Assembly: GCA_029552745.1 (NCBI GenBank)
Contig: JAKPDK010000182.1
Coordinates: forward strand, 1 to 64,000
Origin: Candidatus Hydrogenedentota bacterium
Lineage (GTDB): Bacteria; Hydrogenedentota; Hydrogenedentia; Hydrogenedentales; SLHB01
DNA length: 64,000 nt
Direction: 5' to 3'
Below are positions 63,272 through 64,000 of the stretch, in pieces (within the stretch, counting starts at the first letter, position 1; every line of letters starts with the position of its first letter). The notes beneath the pieces were generated by a model, which saw only the letters and a program-made list of their open reading frames with translations, was not told the DNA's origin and searched no databases. Made by a program: the position numbers and the translations under genes.

Positions 63272-64000
63272 TTATTTTTTTAACAACCAGACTTCAGCGA
63301 CTTGGCACCCTCGACCTTCAATAAGGTTCCACGAAAGTTCCAGTGAGCCGTCCTTTGTGGCGTCTGTGGGGATGTCAAACTCGACGGGCTCAATGGGGTT
63401 GGGTTGAGGCATAGGACCATGGATCTCGAAGGTGCCATCTGCAGTGAGTTTCATAGTGGCGCGGAAGCGCCCCGCGTAAGTAACGCGCAATTTGTAGGCA
63501 GCGTTTGGATCAAGGTTGTCATATTTCACAATCAACGGTGTTCCAAAGAGAGTTTGTGCCTGATCCTGCCACGAAAGCCGCATGGATGAAGTGGAATACT
63601 CGCATTGAGGTGATTGAACGTATCCGGGATCTTCTTCCCAAGATTTTTGTTTCACCAAGTGCGGCTGCTTTTGTGGATTGCCCAAATCATCATAGAACCC
63701 GCCTTCACCAGGGTTTTCCCAGTTGAGCACTTTTTCTAAAAGCTCTTTTTGGGTGGCTTCGTTGCGGGCAACGAGGATGTTTTGGAATTGTTTTTCAAGC
63801 CAAGGGCGATCGTTTAGGGGTTGGTCGAGCCAGTCCAAGACAGCGCCTCGTTCGGAGTTCTTTGCCAAGAAGGGTTCCTTTACACTCAGTTGGAAGCCGA
63901 TGCTGTCCAGCAGCTGGCGCCCGAGCGTCTCGATGTGTTTTCTGAATTCGGCACCCGGCGGGGCGTCATCCAGCGCGGCAAGTTCTGCGCCGGCTTGATT
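63272..64000 (-). CDS. C-terminal part of a hypothetical protein, start beyond window edge
   Basis: The minus-strand frame is open from the right edge to a stop at 63272, so about 243 codons of the C-terminus are visible; an internal TTG at 63868 is not the true start. The last 100 residues ('YKLRVTYAGRFRATMKLTAD', 'DGSLELSWNLIEGRGCQVAEVWLLKK' in pattern) look like a beta-sandwich, possibly carbohydrate-binding. The first part is helical ('DDAPPGAEFRKHIETLGRQLL'). I recognise no family. It converges on the PL22-like gene. Confidence 0.7.
   Translation of the reverse strand, partial: NQAGAELAALDDAPPGAEFRKHIETLGRQLLDSIGFQLSVKEPFLAKNSERGAVLDWLDQPLNDRPWLEKQFQNILVARNEATQKELLEKVLNWENPGEGGFYDDLGNPQKQPHLVKQKSWEEDPGYVQSPQCEYSTSSMRLSWQDQAQTLFGTPLIVKYDNLDPNAAYKLRVTYAGRFRATMKLTADGTFEIHGPMPQPNPIEPVEFDIPTDATKDGSLELSWNLIEGRGCQVAEVWLLKK

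Overview
The window looks like a chromosomal segment of a free-living, Gram-negative, probably uncultured bacterium of the Planctomycetes/Lentisphaerae/Hydrogenedentes type. The lineage is an inference from gene style and was not tested. The evidence is: a prepilin-like protein with the [23 protein letters not shown] signature class and a late LYLDCHVEF motif; an exosortase-associated TIGR04073-type protein; URO-D-like, Gfo/Idh/MocA and sugar-isomerase singletons; many secreted carbohydrate-active proteins; and a long Gram-negative-type GyrB.

Layout. 0-14 kb: secreted carbohydrate proteins (a truncated one at the left edge, a pectate-lyase-like beta-helix, a GH5-like hydrolase), rimO, a prepilin, a URO-D-like protein, a TIM-barrel isomerase, a zinc dehydrogenase, an Eis-like acetyltransferase and MTA phosphorylase. 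14-23.4 kb (minus strand): a type IV pilus and signalling block in transcription order MshEN-DnaA fusion, pilB, pilT, PilS-like kinase, PilR-like regulator, UbiA-family phosphoribosyltransferase. 23.6-31.8 kb (plus): TIGR04073 protein, an unknown 87-residue protein, HDOD protein, recF, DUF721/DciA-like, gyrB, gyrA. 31.9-35.9 kb (plus): a three-gene operon with its own promoter, encoding a membrane protein that ends in a (Cys-His-Ser-Ala)n tail, a radical SAM/SPASM enzyme with an N-terminal PqqD-like region, and a four-helix membrane protein. 36-44 kb: GH116-like enzyme, rimI-tsaB, an HU/IHF protein, tRNA-Asp, a second PilT with two small upstream ORFs, and a Gfo/Idh/MocA oxidoreductase. 45-54 kb: tRNA-Cys, tRNA-Leu, a response regulator with a degenerate GGDEF domain, a 1190-residue glycosidase-like protein, a glycosyltransferase, a plant-like GDP-mannose 3,5-epimerase and a secreted TIM-barrel protein. 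54-64 kb: an Rrf2 regulator with a consensus promoter and operator, a short (class III-like) hybrid cluster protein, a GT9 glycosyltransferase, a WecA/MraY-like transferase, two secreted glycan-related proteins and a truncated gene at the right edge.

Two loci stand out. The 31.9-35.9 kb operon has the logic of a RiPP (modified peptide) system, but the likely substrate is the cytoplasmic tail of a membrane protein: eight in-register X-Cys tetrads whose codons vary synonymously, directly upstream of a radical SAM/SPASM enzyme with a recognition-like domain. The 21.1-23.3 kb gene joins a PilB-type cyclic-di-GMP-binding (MshEN) domain, through a long coiled coil, to a DnaA AAA+ ATPase that has lost the DNA-binding domain; it lies just upstream of pilB. 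Intergenic regions also carry several families of dispersed inverted repeats, including two 143-bp elements of equal length.
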